Shown here: in pieces, positions 12,701 through 25,288 of the stretch
Numbering within the stretch: position 1 is the first letter of the stretch
How the letters are laid out: every line of letters begins with the position of its first letter
From: Sphagnum compactum
Taxonomy: Eukaryota; Bryophyta; Sphagnopsida; Sphagnales
Direction: 5' to 3'
Assembly: GCA_965153455.1 (NCBI GenBank)
Contig: OZ234499.1
Location: 12,768,271 to 12,832,270, forward strand
DNA length: 64,000 bases
The notes under the pieces: model-generated
The model's input: only the letters and a program-made list of their open reading frames with translations
What the model was told of the DNA's origin: nothing
Database searches by the model: none
Position numbers and translations under genes: made by a program

Positions 12701-13102
12701 AGAAGAAACAAGAAAGCCCTTTGTGCTAGGAAGTTCAGGTGCAGGTGGAAGCGGTGATGGTAGCGGTGGCAAAGGTGGTTCTTTCTCAGAATAAGTTTGG
12801 CACCATCCCAGAGATTCTCCAGCCATAATGGCAAAGAGGAAGTCTTTTTGCTAAGAACTCCATTGTCACCAAGAGATCTCTCTTCTGAGCCTGGAGCCAG
12901 CTCGAGAAAGAGGTTTCGAACTACAATTTGAGAGAGACGACTCACCAGTCCCTTCAATCCAGGCTGCAATAGGGTCAGCACGCCCATAACCAAACGCTTC
13001 TCTATAATCGAACACCCATTCTGTACAGAGGAGCAGCCCTTGAAAGTACACCCCCATGTCTTGCCCACTGTTCAAAAAGTGACTTATGGCTGAACGCACG
13101 GT
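9787..13102 (-). CDS. Unrecognised multi-exon gene, possibly decaying (minus strand)
   Basis: Several exon-like stretches in order: 13102-12946 (GVYFQGLLLCTEWVFDYREA... to donor GTGAGT); about 12880-12643 (a frame with GVLSKKTSSLPLWLENLWDG and, one frame away, a proline-rich run PPLPPLPSPLPPAPELPSTK followed by SSAEWSVDEHSTALRE); 12460-12292 (TRGEYGFVGTPFDEHL, after CTATAG); 11876 to about 11790 (HPRIEELNIIHHPGPLN, after TTTGCAG); about 11273-11149 (DLSDLVRKLGLLLGTLGYAM); 10646-10551 (LSNEAVTGGSSKNATHSHDK); and 9934-9787 (KSPYVGADLKAEISQEDV..., ending VEDGWA and TGA). The exon 2 to exon 3 junction joins in phase (RERERE-G-TRGEYG). I do not recognise the family. The frame change inside exon 2, a stop in the 10.6-kb exon and the missing 5' exons, where a tandem array begins, suggest a damaged or partial gene. 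Splice sites are by eye. Confidence 0.4.
12640..12663. repeat. CT/GA microsatellite within the exon-2 end of the minus-strand gene
   Basis: A run of CT repeats that reads as an Arg-Glu alternation (RERERE) in the minus-strand coding frame, directly at the proposed splice donor. Confidence 0.7.
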
Positions 13103-13139
13103 CTAATAAGTTGGTGTTTGAGCATCCAACCAGAAATAA

Positions 13140-13720
13140 AGGTTTTGTGTTTGGTTATACGTGTGGGTAGGGAAAAGGGGAAAAAAAGGTTGTCCCTCAA
13201 TTGCATGTGTTAGGTTTGGTGATGGGGTGTAAACTGTCACACTTTATTGAACAAAATTGAACAGTAGCATGGCGGAATTTGGGCAGGTTAAAATTCCACA
13301 TGTTTGGTTTGGTTATAGGGTGTTTCCTTCCCATTTGTGGAAAAAATCCAAGTTCAAGGTGAAGACAATGTTTGGTCATATGGAATTTGGTGGCCACTTT
13401 AAGATATATTCTTTGTCCAAACAAAATGGGAGCATTTGGTTTGTTTATAAGGTGTTCTAGATCCAATCTTGAAAACTCCCAGACCATTTGGCCAAATGAG
13501 CATTTGGTTATACAACAACTATCGCCCAATTTAAAAGTAAATACTTGACTGAAAGAAATGGCAATTGTTTGGTTATAGGAGTTCTTATGTACATTTTCTT
13601 TTAAATAATGGGGGCAAGGGCACAGGAAGGATTTTATGGGGATTGTTTGGACCAGTTTCATAAGGAAAAGTCCCTACACATTAAATTGCACATTTGGGTT
13701 TAGGAAAAATCTTGAGACAA
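13140..13720 (+). repeat. Degenerate tandem array of a TTTGGTTATAGGGTGTT-type unit
   Basis: About nine diverged units spaced 50-95 bp, most 60-75 bp, centred on TTTGGTTATA or similar: near 13153, 13208, 13303, 13371, 13431, 13502, 13567, 13643 and 13693. Read on the minus strand the array stays open for 154 codons and repeats HPITKPN, but this follows from the repeat; no protein family is visible. Confidence 0.6.
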
Positions 13721-13891
13721 CACACCATTAGGAAGGCATGCAATATTGAATTAATATGCAGAAATTTGATCAATTATAATGCAAATAGTTGCTTGAAAGT
13801 TATTGAGGCTTCAAACAATTAACCTTAAACATGATATGATCTTTGGACCCAACTGATCAACAGTAAATGAAGGATCTAGAAAGGCACATGG

Positions 13892-14184
13892 TTTCAATTT
13901 CTTTTTGAACTTTAATATATTCCACAAGAAGGAATCCATGTGTTCAAAACATTCAAAATATAAAAATACAAATATCTTTTTAGATTTTAATACTCGAATG
14001 TCTTTTTACACTATTATAATTTTCAATTTGTAATCATGGTTCAAAGTAAAGTTATAGATTTGACCATAATGTAAGGTTTGATGCAAAAACATTTGAGTTT
14101 TTATCATGTTATATGTCATATTTGGCCTCAAATTTGATATTCAGTTTTAAAAATGTATGAAAAATGAAGTATAAACCAATAAAA
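13892..14184 (+). repeat. Interspersed repeat pair, copy A (partner at 52968-53260)
   Basis: Nearly 300 bp align end to end with 52968-53260 with scattered substitutions and small indels. Shared exact runs include GGAATCCATGTGTTCAAAAC, TTTGTAATCATGGT and TTTTTATCATGTTATATGTC. Neither copy codes for a protein and no terminal repeats were seen. Confidence 0.8.
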
Positions 14185-17100
14185 AACTACTATGTGAAAA
14201 ATGCAGTCTTTGGAAAGGACTTTAACCTTGGTGTGACTCACTCTTTTTTTCATGCTTTCACCCAAAAGGCTTTTAAAAACTTGTGGTTCCATAACATACA
14301 GGTTCCAATCACATCTTGCAGGTTCTTTTGTTCATCAACATTGTTAGGGAACATGAAAGGAAAATCAACGATGGAAATGTCATGTATGTGTCACCAGAAA
14401 AAAGAGGGGTGATTATATCATGACACTCCCTAGCAAACTCAAGACAAATTAATAAATGTCTACAAATTATTTCCAAAGAGCAAAGATAAGATTATAACAA
14501 GTTAAATACCTGAATTGCAATTCAAAGATTATGGACCTCAAAGGATCAGATCTTTCATTATTTTCTCTCTAGAACCAACTGGTCATTTGTGGTGGTACCT
14601 CATTTCTCAACAACGAAACCCCATCTCCTCAATGTAAACCCATTGCCATCATATTTCACTCCTCAAAAGTTGGACAAAAACAAAAAAACAAGGCTGGATA
14701 ACTATAGATTTTTCTTCATAAACCTTCCAATGTCCACTAATCCCTCATTCTTCGAAGCTCCCACTAGAACATAGGTACTCTCTTCCAAGAACAAATTGTT
14801 TGAACATTCCCTCAAAATCCCCAACATTTTCCAAAACATAATGACCACTGCCACCATGACCACTCATGAAATATTAAACTCCATCATCACCTCCCTTGAA
14901 TTAGTCCCTGATTACAAGCATTAGACTTCTTGTTCTCTTATTGAAACTCATGGCATAATAGAAAGCATGTTCAAGTTAGAACACAAAAGATCCACAAAGG
15001 GGCATTGGCATTCATCCGTAATTGTTCACAATTTAGACACAACAAACATAGCAACATTCACAAATGCTTATGTTCTTCTATAGCAACCCCACTTCATATA
15101 ACTTCTCTTTAACACATCGTCCCACTCCCTAAAAACATTTAGACCAACCATCGCCAAGAATCATGATTCACATTCCTCATAAACACAATAATAAGGAATC
15201 TGCTCCATCACCAAAACCAACTCACCCAAACCACTCCATTGGAAAAATAAGCATTAAACACACAAACCTGCAAAACAACAAATAAAACCCAAATATAGAT
15301 AAGAAGACAAGATATCGGACTTTCGGTGTCATCAATTCCTCACGATGCATAATTGCTTCATAGTCTGTCATCTTCTGCCATCCATGAAAATTAGGGTTTC
15401 CACTTCCATCCGTGCTCATCCAAAAAAATCCCTAACATTGCTTTAGGTAACATATGTTTATTCTAAACCATCCCTCTTTTAATGAAACATATCTTTACCC
15501 CAAAGGCCACTAATTCTTCCAGTTCCAACTATTTGTTGTGTGTTTCTTTGGATTGAATATGGCGACATCTTATTGCATCTGAAACTACAAGCCCAAAAAT
15601 CCATACACATTGCATAAGACTAAATAAAATTTTATGGTTTGATAACAAATTTAAAAATGTTCTAGGCTAAGTAACATGAACATGTATGTCCATGAATGAT
15701 TATAATATATTAAATAATGAACAAATGCAACCAACTTGTAATTTTCTTTTGAAAAATAGTTGAAGACATGCTAACCACATATAATCTTGAAATTGCACAT
15801 TCGCTACTAGTTCCCTTTGGAAAGAGTATTCTCCTTTGTAATTCCTTTTTAGCCAAAGATGATCTTGCTAATTTTTGACATCCCTAACAAAACACATGAC
15901 ATTTTCAAAAAATCGAACACATCGCACAAGTCACCATGGAGGAAATTAAGATCAAGAATTTGCAAAGTGTTTGAAAGGAATTTCATAATCTAATTTATAT
16001 TCACCTAATCTTCATTTTTTGAACTAACTTGCCTCACATTATAGTTGTTTTTGCATGTGATTTCTCATTTTGCCTTGTTTTTTGCACAACTTTTATAATT
16101 GCTTTTGCAATTGAATTAACCTTTGATTTGACTAATTCATTCCACAAAGATATGGTGATAGGACTGTGTACATTATAACCTTTCACTAACTTTTTTTGCC
16201 CTCAGATGTTTGAGGCAACTTAGATGAACCTCAACCATCCTTTGAGCTACCTTGCATTTTCCCCTTAGACCTTGTTTGTCTACTTTCACCCCCACCGTGT
16301 GCATCTAACTCCATAGTGGGTCGAACAACATCACCAAGATGTAAGCATGTTCCTTGTTTAGCATTATGCATGGGTTTCACCAAAAGCAGATCCACATAAA
16401 TGGGTGCTTGTTGTTGTTCTAATATGGACTTGGGTTCAAATGGGCTAGCTATTATTACCCCTTCCTCAAATTTACCTGTGAAGTCCATGAACATGATTTT
16501 GATGTCACTTAATGCAGCAACATTTCTTGTCGTGAAAAAAAAAACCTCAATCATCTAACCATCCAACTGACTTTGCTTTTGCTCCATTGGTGTTTGTTTC
16601 TATTTCATAACTACCATGCGAGTTGTCAACTTTCCAAGTGTAGCCTACCCCACAAAAAGATTTGGTTTAGTACATAAGTTGAAAAGTGTCAAATACTAAC
16701 CTAAAGTACAAGGCATACAACTCATTAAAAAAAAAAGTCCAAATGTTAAAAAACATATGCAAAGTTTGTTAAAGATTTCTTATTAAACTATAAATCCACC
16801 CATTTCCTTGACCCTTGTAAGTTCTATTATAGAGTCTCCTCAAACAATCATGCATTGACATTCTAGGTTGTTCCAAAAAGATGAAATTAGAAAGAAATAA
16901 TTGGATATAAAAGGCATATTTTATCAAACAAGTTGGGAAAGTATTGTACAAATTGGTAAATTGGCAATATATTGTACAAATTTTATTGAGGTCCCAACTA
17001 TTTGTTCTGATCCCTAGAATTCTAGTGTTAATTCTGGAAGTCTAGGGCTACATTGCCTTCTTTTCTTCCATCATGGCAAAATCACATTCATGTTCAGATT

Positions 17101-17889
17101 ATGGGTCAAAAAGTTGGATACAATTGTATGCAAATTGAAAGGAAATGTTTTTCAAAACTACTAACTGATATGAAACAAGTAGCTTGTGCAACCAAATTCG
17201 CTTGTACCAATTGGTCTTCCATTCCAGCTTTTCCCAACCTACCAACATGGAAAACATTGACAACCTTACTTAGTGCCTTTGACATTTGTCAAGCCTTCAT
17301 CACAGCTTGAGGTGTGGCCCAATATACTTTTTAGCCTTTCCCATGAGGCTGAATGTTCATAGGGCATACAGTTACCCCTTTCAAATACTTCATTTTCAAC
17401 CTATTCCTTTCTCCACTTAGAAACCTCTGGATTGTATTCTTAACCCCTATTTAGATAGTTCATTATCAAGATACTGAAACTCATCATCCAAAGCCGACCT
17501 CAACTTCTTCAAATCATCAACATTATGCTGATCATAATGGATAATGTTCAAGTTCAACATTTGAAGTACCAAACTTTTGAATGTTATTCATCCCATTGAT
17601 TTTTACCATCACAACCCCCATCACCACCCACCTTTACTTTAACTTGTTAAGCACTCAGGGCAGGCTGGATCCAAGGGGAGGGCTATGTTGTTTCTGGTGT
17701 CCAAACAAAACTTGAACCCCTCTTGTTGGCACATCTGGCGCACTAAAAATGGTCAAAAACGAAATAGGATTGAGAAAGTTATGCCCCCCCCCCCCAGTAG
17801 AGCGGGTCACGAACTCACAAAAACAAACCATCGAACCCTACAAAGGCGGTCCTCAAACACCAAAAACATTCCTTGTATGTTGCTCTGTT

Positions 17890-18185
17890 GCAATTAGAGT
17901 TCAAAGAAGATTTGTAAAACTTCAGGCAACGCTCCTATAGCACTTTAAATCGTTTAAAATGAATAAGAAATAAGAAAGTCATGAGGTTTGAAAGTAAGAG
18001 GGGTCAAAATGAAGAAAAATGAAAAAAAAAAACATGTTTTACAATTCGAAAAAACATTTTTTTTCACTGCTCATTGTTTACTGGTCCTTTGGCTTTGCAT
18101 TTCAAAGATGATTTGTAGAGCTTGAGAAGGCGCTCCTACAACATTTTAAATCACTCAAAATGGAGAAGAATTGAGAAAGATCTGC
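17890..18185 (+). repeat. Two diverged direct repeats of about 210-bp spacing
   Basis: Two blocks share TTCAAAGA-GATTTGTA, GCGCTCCTA (or ACGCTCCTA) and a following TTTAAATC...AAAATG...AAGAAA series. The wording, with GAGAAAGTTATG-type phrases before it, resembles sequence near 42180-42460 and may come from an LTR-type element; this is tentative. Confidence 0.4.
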
Positions 18186-19932
18186 CAAAGTGTTCGGTCA
18201 TAGGCAGGCGATCGATGATGGGCCGGTTTACCCTACCCTTGAATTGTGGTCCGTTCATGGGTTGCAGACCTAGTTGTTGTGCTTGACTGGGGGGCCTCTA
18301 CTTAGTGTATTTGAAGTTTGTAATGGCCTTGGAAACTGAGACTCAGAAGCACCTTGCAGCAAGACCTTTTGATTTTGGATGTCCATTTCCTTGTAGCAGA
18401 TATTTTCAGTTGTCCAACGGTTCTTCTAGAGTTGAGGGGCGCTTACTTCGGAATGCCCCACTCCCAGAGTGTTACAAGGCATAAAAACCAACAAGAATTC
18501 TTCTCTTTAGAGGGCAGGCATTTCAAAAACTTTTGTTTGTTTTTAAAGTGTCAGCCTTTAGTGGATGAAAAAAATCCACTCTAAAAAAGTTAACTCCAAA
18601 TACACTAAAAATTTTATCTTGATCATACGAATAACATGCCTACTTTCAAAGCTTACAAACAGAATTTAAAATGCTCTTTAAATTTGCCAAATAGTATTGA
18701 TGGTAATTCCCCACTAAAACCTAGCAAAATTTTGAAAGACAAAATTTCAAATTTTTGCCTTCATCAATTTGCAATTTGTCCCATTATGCTAACAACCTTA
18801 GGTAACTTTAAGCTGAGTTGACTTTCCAACTAATAGATTTTTTTATTTAATACTATAAGATAAAAGTTTTAGGTGTGTAGGATGCAAAATAAAGTTGTAC
18901 AATAACATTTTGGGACTTCATGTGTAAGGAAAAACCAAGTTGGCTTTAGAACATACTTTAATCTAGATATACATACATGAAAGCTTGTTTCCTTTTGAAT
19001 GACACCTCCATGAAAGTTTGGGAGGTCATTTGAATACAATACACTTCCCCATCTTAATTCGGGTTTGGCCAATGAACTTACTTGGGTTGATTGAAAAGCC
19101 AATTTCCTCCTAAGATGGTGATAACAATTATAGTGAAGGTGATGGCATGGTCACCCATACCATACAATCATCACTGGCTCAACATATTTATTTGAGCAGC
19201 ATTCTCCAAATGAAAATATTTGATAGTCAACAAGGAATTTTGAAGCTAGGGGTAAAGAGGTATATTAGTGTACCTATAATCATTTTTCCAATACTCTCCC
19301 CAAAACTACCAACAATGTTTTCAGATGTTTCCTTCCAAGTGTCTGAAGTTCTCAAAATGATGAATTCTTTATCCCACATTCTTCTCCCATAATTCTGCTG
19401 TTTTCACTCCTAACCCGGGTTTCGATTGTAATCTCCATCACCAGAGGTGTGGAAAGTTTGTCAAACCATTTGCAAATATGTATATATATCTCAGCTACAT
19501 ACAAAATCAAATATATTGAAATTGAATTTCCCATTGCAAAGCATGGAACTTGGGAAGCACCCAGCAACAAACTACCAATACGTACACATGACAAAGGTTC
19601 AATACTGCTGTGGCAGCCCAAGCACAAATTTGATACCTATACACCATAGTTTGCAGGGAGGGTATGCAGTTACCTGATCTTCCTCCAAAGACCTGGAAGT
19701 CCGAGGGTTCCAAACTTTTGAACAACTAGTCTATATCTAGTGAACAACAGTTAGCTGCATTAGCACTAACTTGATAGGATAATAATCAGAATTTATAATT
19801 GCTGGTGTAATAATAGTCCATCCAATAGTTTAGCCTCAACTGCTAGAGGATAGCAACAGTCCAGGACTAGTTTCACAGGTCCCCATGTACACTAAAAGTG
19901 GATGATTGTCAATTTCAATCCCTTGAGATACT

Positions 19933-22900
19933 TTACATCTCGCTCTTTTTGAGATCTTCAGGAACAACAGGATAAGCTGCACAGGTTGCAATACCTGATA
20001 AATCCATCACCCCACACAGCTATTAGCACCAACAATTGACCTTCTGACATATATCTCAAAAGATAATGAGCTGCCTCCAAAAGTAGATGGAGGAGCAGAT
20101 GCACAAATGTCACAGATGACACTACCAGACTTTGACACTCAGATGGACTATCATTACCAAAGAAGATTCATGGCACAGGGAAGAGAAAAGAGTAGAAAGT
20201 GTTCCTATGTCCCATCAATGCTGAAGTGGCATATGTTGAATAGAAAGAAAGAAATACAGGTTCAGGAATGAGTCCAACCCCTTCTTACAAGAAAGATGAT
20301 GAGAACAAAATGAAAGAAGATGACAGATGTCCATGGAAAGACATACCACACATGTTCTTGCCCATTTCCATGTGGAAATAGCCATTTATTCCCCAATCAG
20401 CACCCCATGAGTTTTTAATAATCCAGTATGGAGTACCATTCTCATCAACACCAAAGCCAACTGCCAATACTGCATGATTCACAGTCTGCAAAATTCCAAA
20501 CCAAGGTTGTGAACTGACAGAAAGGAATAACTTCAAACAACAATTAGGATTCTCAGATAGCTACAAAATGTGTATAGAGCTCGTCCAGATTGAAGGGTTT
20601 TCATGCAACAGGATAAAAATTGACACAGAGCACCAGGGACTTCTGTTCTTAATGAAAAAAGGAAACACAGAAGGGGTGCAAGAAAACCATAGCTCTGGCA
20701 GTTACTCCTACCTGAGGACTATCGCGACAATCTGGGTCAGAGAACACCCCAGATTTATAGAGTCTGAAAGAGTTGATGACTTCAAATGCCACACTCACTG
20801 GCCTCAATGTCGCAACTGCATGCTTTAACTCGTTCTCAGCTCCCTGTTTGGAACCACACTAGGCTCTTAAAACCATCTAGTGATGACACAAAGAACAAGT
20901 CCTCTATTTGAAACTGCATAAGATCAACAGAAGAGCATGCCCATGGCCATGGCTCAAAACTGATCAAGATCTTGCATATTTCCTAGTAGACAAGTCTTCG
21001 CCAGCATGTGACAGCATTTCAAATTCAATTCAACATCATGTTACCAGTCTGAGACCTGAAGCATTACAATATGGTCTGATCAGTTCAATCTTCAAGCATT
21101 ATATCTTTGCAGTTAACTTGTGCTCTTCAAGAGAGGGAGAGTGCCCAGAGCTCAATGACACCTCATAAAATTTCCATAACAAGAAAGGACAAGACAGCAA
21201 ATAGACACTGGTCCAAAGGAATGTCAATAAAAGATAAACCAACCTCTTAGAGAACACATTGCTCATAGACAGCTTAAATCTCTGGTATACAGTTACATAA
21301 AGAGAAGAAAGGGAATGGGACAAGAAAACAAGCTGATGAGAGGTCACCTCAGTGATGTTGACAACATCATAAACTTTAGCACCAACTTTGTTGTCACGGA
21401 ACTTGCAGGTACCATCTTTTGCATCATAAGGGTATGCCTCTTCTGTATCAAGACCACCATTGTACCTAATATACTCAAATGCTTGTGAAGGGAGGCCTCC
21501 TCCACACCCAAAGTTGTTAAAATCGCCTGCACAATCTACCAATTGCTGCTCGGAGAGAAGCACCATTTTTCCAGTAGCCTGTGCATGTGCTGCTTCCAGG
21601 GCCCCAGTTGTACTGCAGACAGAAAATTGTTGTAGCTCAATGCATTGTTGGGTCTCCATTGGTAGAGTCTCTTCAAATTGGGTGATCCAAACCAATTCAT
21701 TCATAGATCTCAACTCATCAGCTTGTGCATGGAAAACTAAATTCCATTCTGAAAATACACTGTGCTGGTTGGAATTTTAACAGCACCAGAAGGACAGAGG
21801 TGGCTGCACAAGCAACAAGTCTTACTTGCTTTGCAGGAATTGATGAGTCCCTTCACTTCTTGATTCTTGGAACTACTTTGTCTGGGCTCTCAGAAAAATG
21901 TAAGAGAATTTAAAGGTAAGATAACCGAACCTAAATGTCCAGCAGGAGCCACAGTGTGCTTGATTCTTCACAAGGCTCACAATCCCTTCTGGCCGCCAGT
22001 CTTTCTGCAGATGTGAAAGCAACACTCTTATTCAGGTCAACAGCAAACATCAAAGACCCACACAACTCAATGAGTCTGACACTGGCAATTGCATAAATCC
22101 TGTAGAAACATCTATTTCAATTCAATATTTGAAGGACAAAAATGACATATTTCAGTGAACCCACTTGTCTGGAATAATCTTTGTTAGCCTCCAAGTGGAA
22201 CAACCTCTCCAATCATAGCTTATATGGGGATCTAAATTTTCTCACTCATAATTAAGCACATTTTGCAACTTGATACTGTCTGCTCTGATGATAGTTGCCC
22301 TTATCATTTTGGCAAGTCCTTCATAACCTCTGCATGTGTAGTTCACCAGTACATGCAGTATTTCCAGATACTCAGAAGGACATACCTCTGTTGGGAGCTC
22401 GACATCAGTGAGAACATGATTCCCCTTGGTAGCTGAACAATTCTGCTCACCATTCATTAAATACATGCTCCTCATCTCATCAAATGTCAAATCCGCAAAC
22501 TCTGCACCACAATCCCATATGAATGTCAATCAAAGACTTCTTTGGGGCCAAGTTCTATGTGAAAAGTACCATGCTTTACAACCAATGTTAGAGATATGCA
22601 ATACTCATTCCTTTTTTTTGCAAAAGGAAAATAGTGATTTGAGGTCCTTTCAGTTCACACCATTAATTCCCAGGGTATAGGAGAGTTTCTTCTTGTTGGT
22701 AGCTTCAATAAGCTCCAAATTCTCCAAGAATGTAGCAAACCGATGCTTGATCTCTCCCAGGCTCTTGTACACCTTTTGATACCTGCATTGATATCCATCC
22801 AAGTGTGGGAACTCAGGAGGGAGACCAAAGTGGACACAGACAGGGTCATGAAATCCCTGAACTGTAATCCATAGATGATTGAACATTTAAGAAGATAGAC

Positions 22901-24264
22901 CAAATAAGCATCTTAACATTTAGCTACATTCTTGTTCATAGAGCAAAAACCAAGACAAGGGACCAAAGATGGACTCACTAGTGTAGTTGCCATTAGAAAC
23001 CAGCAATTTGCTATATACCAACCAGAAACTTGGAGCTTCTGATCCTGGGAATTTTCAAGACTTCAGTAAGGGAGACACTCAGGCCGATGTTCAGATCATC
23101 TAACAATATCAAAGTGAATCAAGAGAGAAACTCCAAAAACAAACATAAGTAACCCAAACAAAGTTTATGTCAGTTCCAATTGACCAAAACAAGCATGTCA
23201 AGAATGAGTGCTACTCACCATAATTTTTTGAGTGTTACTCATGAAGTAGCAGTCATTAACTTCATGACAAATGGGAATGACTAGCTGCTGCCATTACTCC
23301 CCACTGAGATTTAGCAGCTTCAAGTACTGGGAATAGATAAGCACACAATAACTCTACTACAAAATCAGGGGAAACAATGACACAAAACTCTGTATTGAGT
23401 TTCCATCATATTTACAGAAGCAATGGGAGACCTGGTGATGTCTGGTAGCACTGAAGAGGCAGACAGAGCACCAAATACATCACCAGATGCCTAGCCAATG
23501 GTGAATTATTGTGGTTTGGCAAACTACCTTGGTTGAAACCTTCCAATTCATAAGCACATGACCATTTCAGCTCAAGAAGCTATGATCCTAATGGTTGACT
23601 GACAATACATTGACACTCTTGGACAGCCTTTGAAGCACTGAAGAGGCCGAAATTTTCAACAAGAGAGGAAAAGACCACACGGGGGCAGTAATAAGATGTT
23701 GCTCCTGGAGAGGAGGGAGGGACTGGGCAGTAACCGTCCCATTACTGGACAATAGTCATGAAAGGCTTGAGACAGACTGCGGCCGTTAGAGAAAAGAAGG
23801 CGGTATTTCCTGTACAAATATCGGCCTACAATAGCCGGCATGCTGCCGGACGTATTTCCAGCATTCTACAAACTAGACGGCAATATGGCAGGCGGCTTCT
23901 GACGGATTCACGGTCGAACAAAAACAAGAGATCGTCGGAAAAAAAAAAGGGGGAAGAAGGAAGAAAGAGAGAAAGAAAATCTTCCAAGCCCATAAAACAC
24001 ATTAATTTGGCACAGGAAAGCAGAGAAGACGTACTTGGTAACGAAAGATGCGAAGGAGACAACAGAAGGAGTGTTCCCCAGAAACTCAGTGAAGCGCTCA
24101 GCAGGTAGAGAGAAGTACTGCTGCTGAGGAAGCGCCTCCGTCACCATAGAAATACCCTCATCCAAGTGCAAGCTACGGCCCTCCACAAAGCTTTCGGACA
24201 TCAGATTCACCAGAGCAAGCACCACGAGAACACCGATGTAGAGAGCTACAGAAGAAGAAGCCAT
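19933..24264 (-). CDS. Aleurain-like vacuolar cysteine protease (papain family C1A)
   Basis: Eight exons, all GT-AG, in phase: 24264-24035, 22782-22661, 22501-22386, 22004-21931, 21612-21348, 20843-20712, 20485-20347, 19994-19933, giving 379 residues (aleurains are about 360). Residues 1 to about 25 form a signal peptide. The propeptide carries a complete ERFNIN pattern ([12 protein letters not shown]... to ATN) and EFADL. The mature enzyme has the oxyanion Gln171 and nucleophile Cys177 in [11 protein letters not shown], His317 in [11 protein letters not shown] and Asn338 in [26 protein letters not shown] near the C-terminus is the aleurain/cathepsin H type ending. Such enzymes act as aminopeptidases or endopeptidases in the lytic vacuole. 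The oxyanion block reads QAHC where QGxC is usual. The start is the first ATG, directly before the signal peptide. Intron 1 is about 1.25 kb. Confidence 0.95.
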
Positions 24265-24480
24265 CGCGGCGAGAGTAGTGTACGCGAGACAGAAAGAATG
24301 GACTCACTCCGCTGGCTCCTTCTCTTTGCTCCGCTTCGCTCCCTTCTCTTCTCTTCTCTTCTTTATCTCTCCCTTGGCTTTTGCCTTGCGTGCAGATACG
24401 GTGGATTCTCGCTTTCCTTGGAAGGAAAGGCCCCATTTCATTGAACTTGGCCCTACTTACAGCCGCTCTGATTAAAATAC
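24265..24480 (-). promoter_or_regulatory. Purine-rich leader and upstream region of the cysteine protease gene
   Basis: On the minus strand the 100 bp before the ATG are GA-rich (AGAAGAGAAGAGAAG runs), typical of a plant 5' UTR. No clear TATA box was identified. Confidence 0.4.
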
Positions 24481-25288
24481 TTTGGGGGAAAAAGCCTAAA
24501 CTAGGTAGTACTTGCCGGTCTCCGATTGGGTAGGGGGGGGAGGGGGAGTGTTCTTGCTCTAGTACTCCAAGATTTTGTTCTTGGACCCCAAAAAGCTTCC
24601 CAGGTTTTTTTCTCCACCGTAGGTGACAAAATAATAATAATAAATTATATTAGTTTAGTTGAATAATAGATATCATCTTGTTTTCTCACTCAATTTTTTT
24701 TTCAAACTATTGATGCATGATTTTCAGATTCAAAACTGATGTATTATTTATTGCTTTACACTTAGACCAATCCAAAAATCTCAGGGAATGCAATGCAAAG
24801 GAGTGAACTCCTTTGAAGGGGTTTAATATGGAGGACCCCCTCATAGATAACAGATTTACAAGGAGCCAAAGATTTTATCCCACCTCCTTATTTATATTTA
24901 ATATGAAAAATGTCTATGGGGATACTATAGGGAAACAGGTCGAGGCCAAATCACAACCATGTTGAGAAATTACTTGTGCAAAAGATGGGGGATGACATTA
25001 AGCCTTTTTGGTTCAATGCGTTCTCAATGGCTTTTTTTTTTTTTTAGATACCTTGGTCCTAAGCATGAATATATCAAAAATTAACTTGACATATTAGGGA
25101 TATATTCATAAAGGCAGTGTATTATAATGTTGGGATTTCAAAAAATTCAACGAAATGCATTTGTACAGTTTTGAGTGAATCAAAATTGGTTTTTTGAATT
25201 AAGCAAGGAGGAGAATATTCATCAAATTCATGGCCAAGTTTCAAATTTGCATCACCTAGAGTTTAAATGTGTAAACAAAATGCACAAA

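Larger units (their letters stand above)
13103..19932. other. Gene-poor region between the unrecognised gene and the cysteine protease
   Basis: Outside the tandem array and one repeat copy (13892-14184) I see no supported exon. A minus-strand open frame at 16231-16554 (107 codons) and another at 15222-15419 have unremarkable composition and no recognised domain. A poly-C run lies at 17783-17796, and two related units of about 210 bp start near 17890 and 18100. Confidence 0.5.

Noticed and set aside
13197-13661. Minus-strand 154-codon frame as a gene
   Set aside because: It covers the degenerate TTTGGTTATA array; repeated HPITKPN peptides come from the DNA repeat.
17783-17796. Poly-C run as a quadruplex element
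   Set aside because: A single homopolymer run without the four-tract arrangement; could be assembly or slippage noise.
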